This document shows, one piece after another, positions 5,067 to 5,355 of a stretch of DNA of 5,355 nt. Positions within the stretch are counted from its first letter, which is position 1. Every line of letters begins with the position of its first letter. The DNA lies in assembly GCA_905236835.1 (NCBI GenBank), contig CAJOQY010000097.1, positions 1 to 5,355 on the forward strand, read 5' to 3'. This stretch comes from an uncultured Oscillibacter sp. GTDB taxonomy: Bacteria; Bacillota; Clostridia; Oscillospirales; Oscillospiraceae. Below the pieces are notes generated by a model. It worked only from the letters and a program-made list of their open reading frames with translations. It was not told the origin of the DNA and searched no databases. The translations under genes and the position numbers were made by a program.

Positions 5067-5355
5067 ATGGCAAGCGCGAAAACCGGAGGGCGGAAAACCA
5101 TCCGCCGCCGCAGGGAGCGGAAGAATATCGAACGTGGGCAGGTCCATATCCGGTCTTCTTTTAATAACACAATGGTCACGGTAACGGACACGCAGGGCAA
5201 CGCCATTTCATGGGCTTCCTCCGGCGGTCTGGGCTTCCGGGGCAGCAAGAAGTCCACGCCGTTCGCCGCGCAGACGGCGGCGGAAACCGCGGCCCGCGCC
5301 GCGCAGGAACATGGATTGAAAACCGTGGAAGTATTCGTGAAAGGCCCCGGACAGG
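5067..5355 (+). CDS. rpsK: 30S ribosomal protein S11, N-terminal part (3' end outside window)
   Basis: The window ends after 96 full codons of S11, a protein of the 30S platform that helps form the mRNA exit channel near the Shine-Dalgarno helix. The start [22 protein letters not shown] is a basic tail, followed by [41 protein letters not shown] and [16 protein letters not shown], all typical of bacterial S11. A full protein is about 130 residues, so about 35 lie beyond position 5355, including the conserved segment after GPG. The ATG at 5067 follows GGAAGGGAG (5051-5059) by 7 nt. It comes 21 nt after rpsM, as is usual at the head of the alpha operon region. The reading frame is intact up to the edge. 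Confidence 0.97.
   Translation, partial: MASAKTGGRKTIRRRRERKNIERGQVHIRSSFNNTMVTVTDTQGNAISWASSGGLGFRGSKKSTPFAAQTAAETAARAAQEHGLKTVEVFVKGPGQ

Noticed and set aside
4479..5147. 222-codon minus-strand reading frame opposite rpmJ, rpsM and rpsK
   Set aside because: It runs antisense across three well-identified ribosomal protein genes and shows no family match; a by-product of base composition.

Overview
The window is a stretch of a bacterial ribosomal-protein supercluster (the spc/alpha region), all on the + strand. In order it holds rpsE (3' part), rpmD, rplO, secY, adk, map, a small KOW-domain RNA-binding protein, infA, rpmJ, rpsM and rpsK (5' part). The order secY-adk-map-infA-rpmJ-rpsM-rpsK is the usual one in Bacillota. 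A KOW/L14e-like protein between map and infA, a four-cysteine (zinc) adenylate kinase, and strong AGGAGG-type ribosome binding sites point to Clostridia, possibly an Oscillospiraceae-like lineage. That placement is inference from gene order and remembered family features, not from a database search.

Layout. Positions 1-907 are packed ribosomal protein genes (S5, L30, L15), and rplO overlaps the GTG start of secY by 4 nt (GTGA). secY (904-2274) is followed by a 104-nt spacer that opens with 77 consecutive A/T bases. adk (2379-3008) and map (3029-3784) are closely spaced. A second A/T-only run of 56 bases follows map and reaches into the start codon of the KOW gene (3833-4228), which has no visible Shine-Dalgarno sequence. 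infA starts at a TTG 3 nt after the KOW stop. A third spacer (4451-4545) again begins A/T-only and ends with a small GC hairpin and a good ribosome binding site for rpmJ (4546-4659), a 37-residue gene. rpsM (4680-5045) and rpsK (from 5067, running off the end) complete the window.

Function. Most genes make ribosome parts or the initiation factor IF-1. secY makes the membrane channel through which new proteins leave the cytosol, map removes the initiator methionine, and adk balances adenylate nucleotides. Joint expression links ribosome supply to protein export and maturation.

Nothing here is a new system in the sense of a defence or mobile cassette; the gene content is core housekeeping. The most unusual signal is the set of pure A/T spacers inside an otherwise GC-rich operon (coding roughly 55-60% G+C by eye). 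The first two share an exact 18-mer, with a third copy of its 14-base core, and the third shares a 12-mer with the second. Secondary points are a Val in the adenylate kinase DG[FYI]PR signature, the SD-less KOW gene with a long Ala/Arg/Asn-rich tail, and non-ATG starts for secY and infA.
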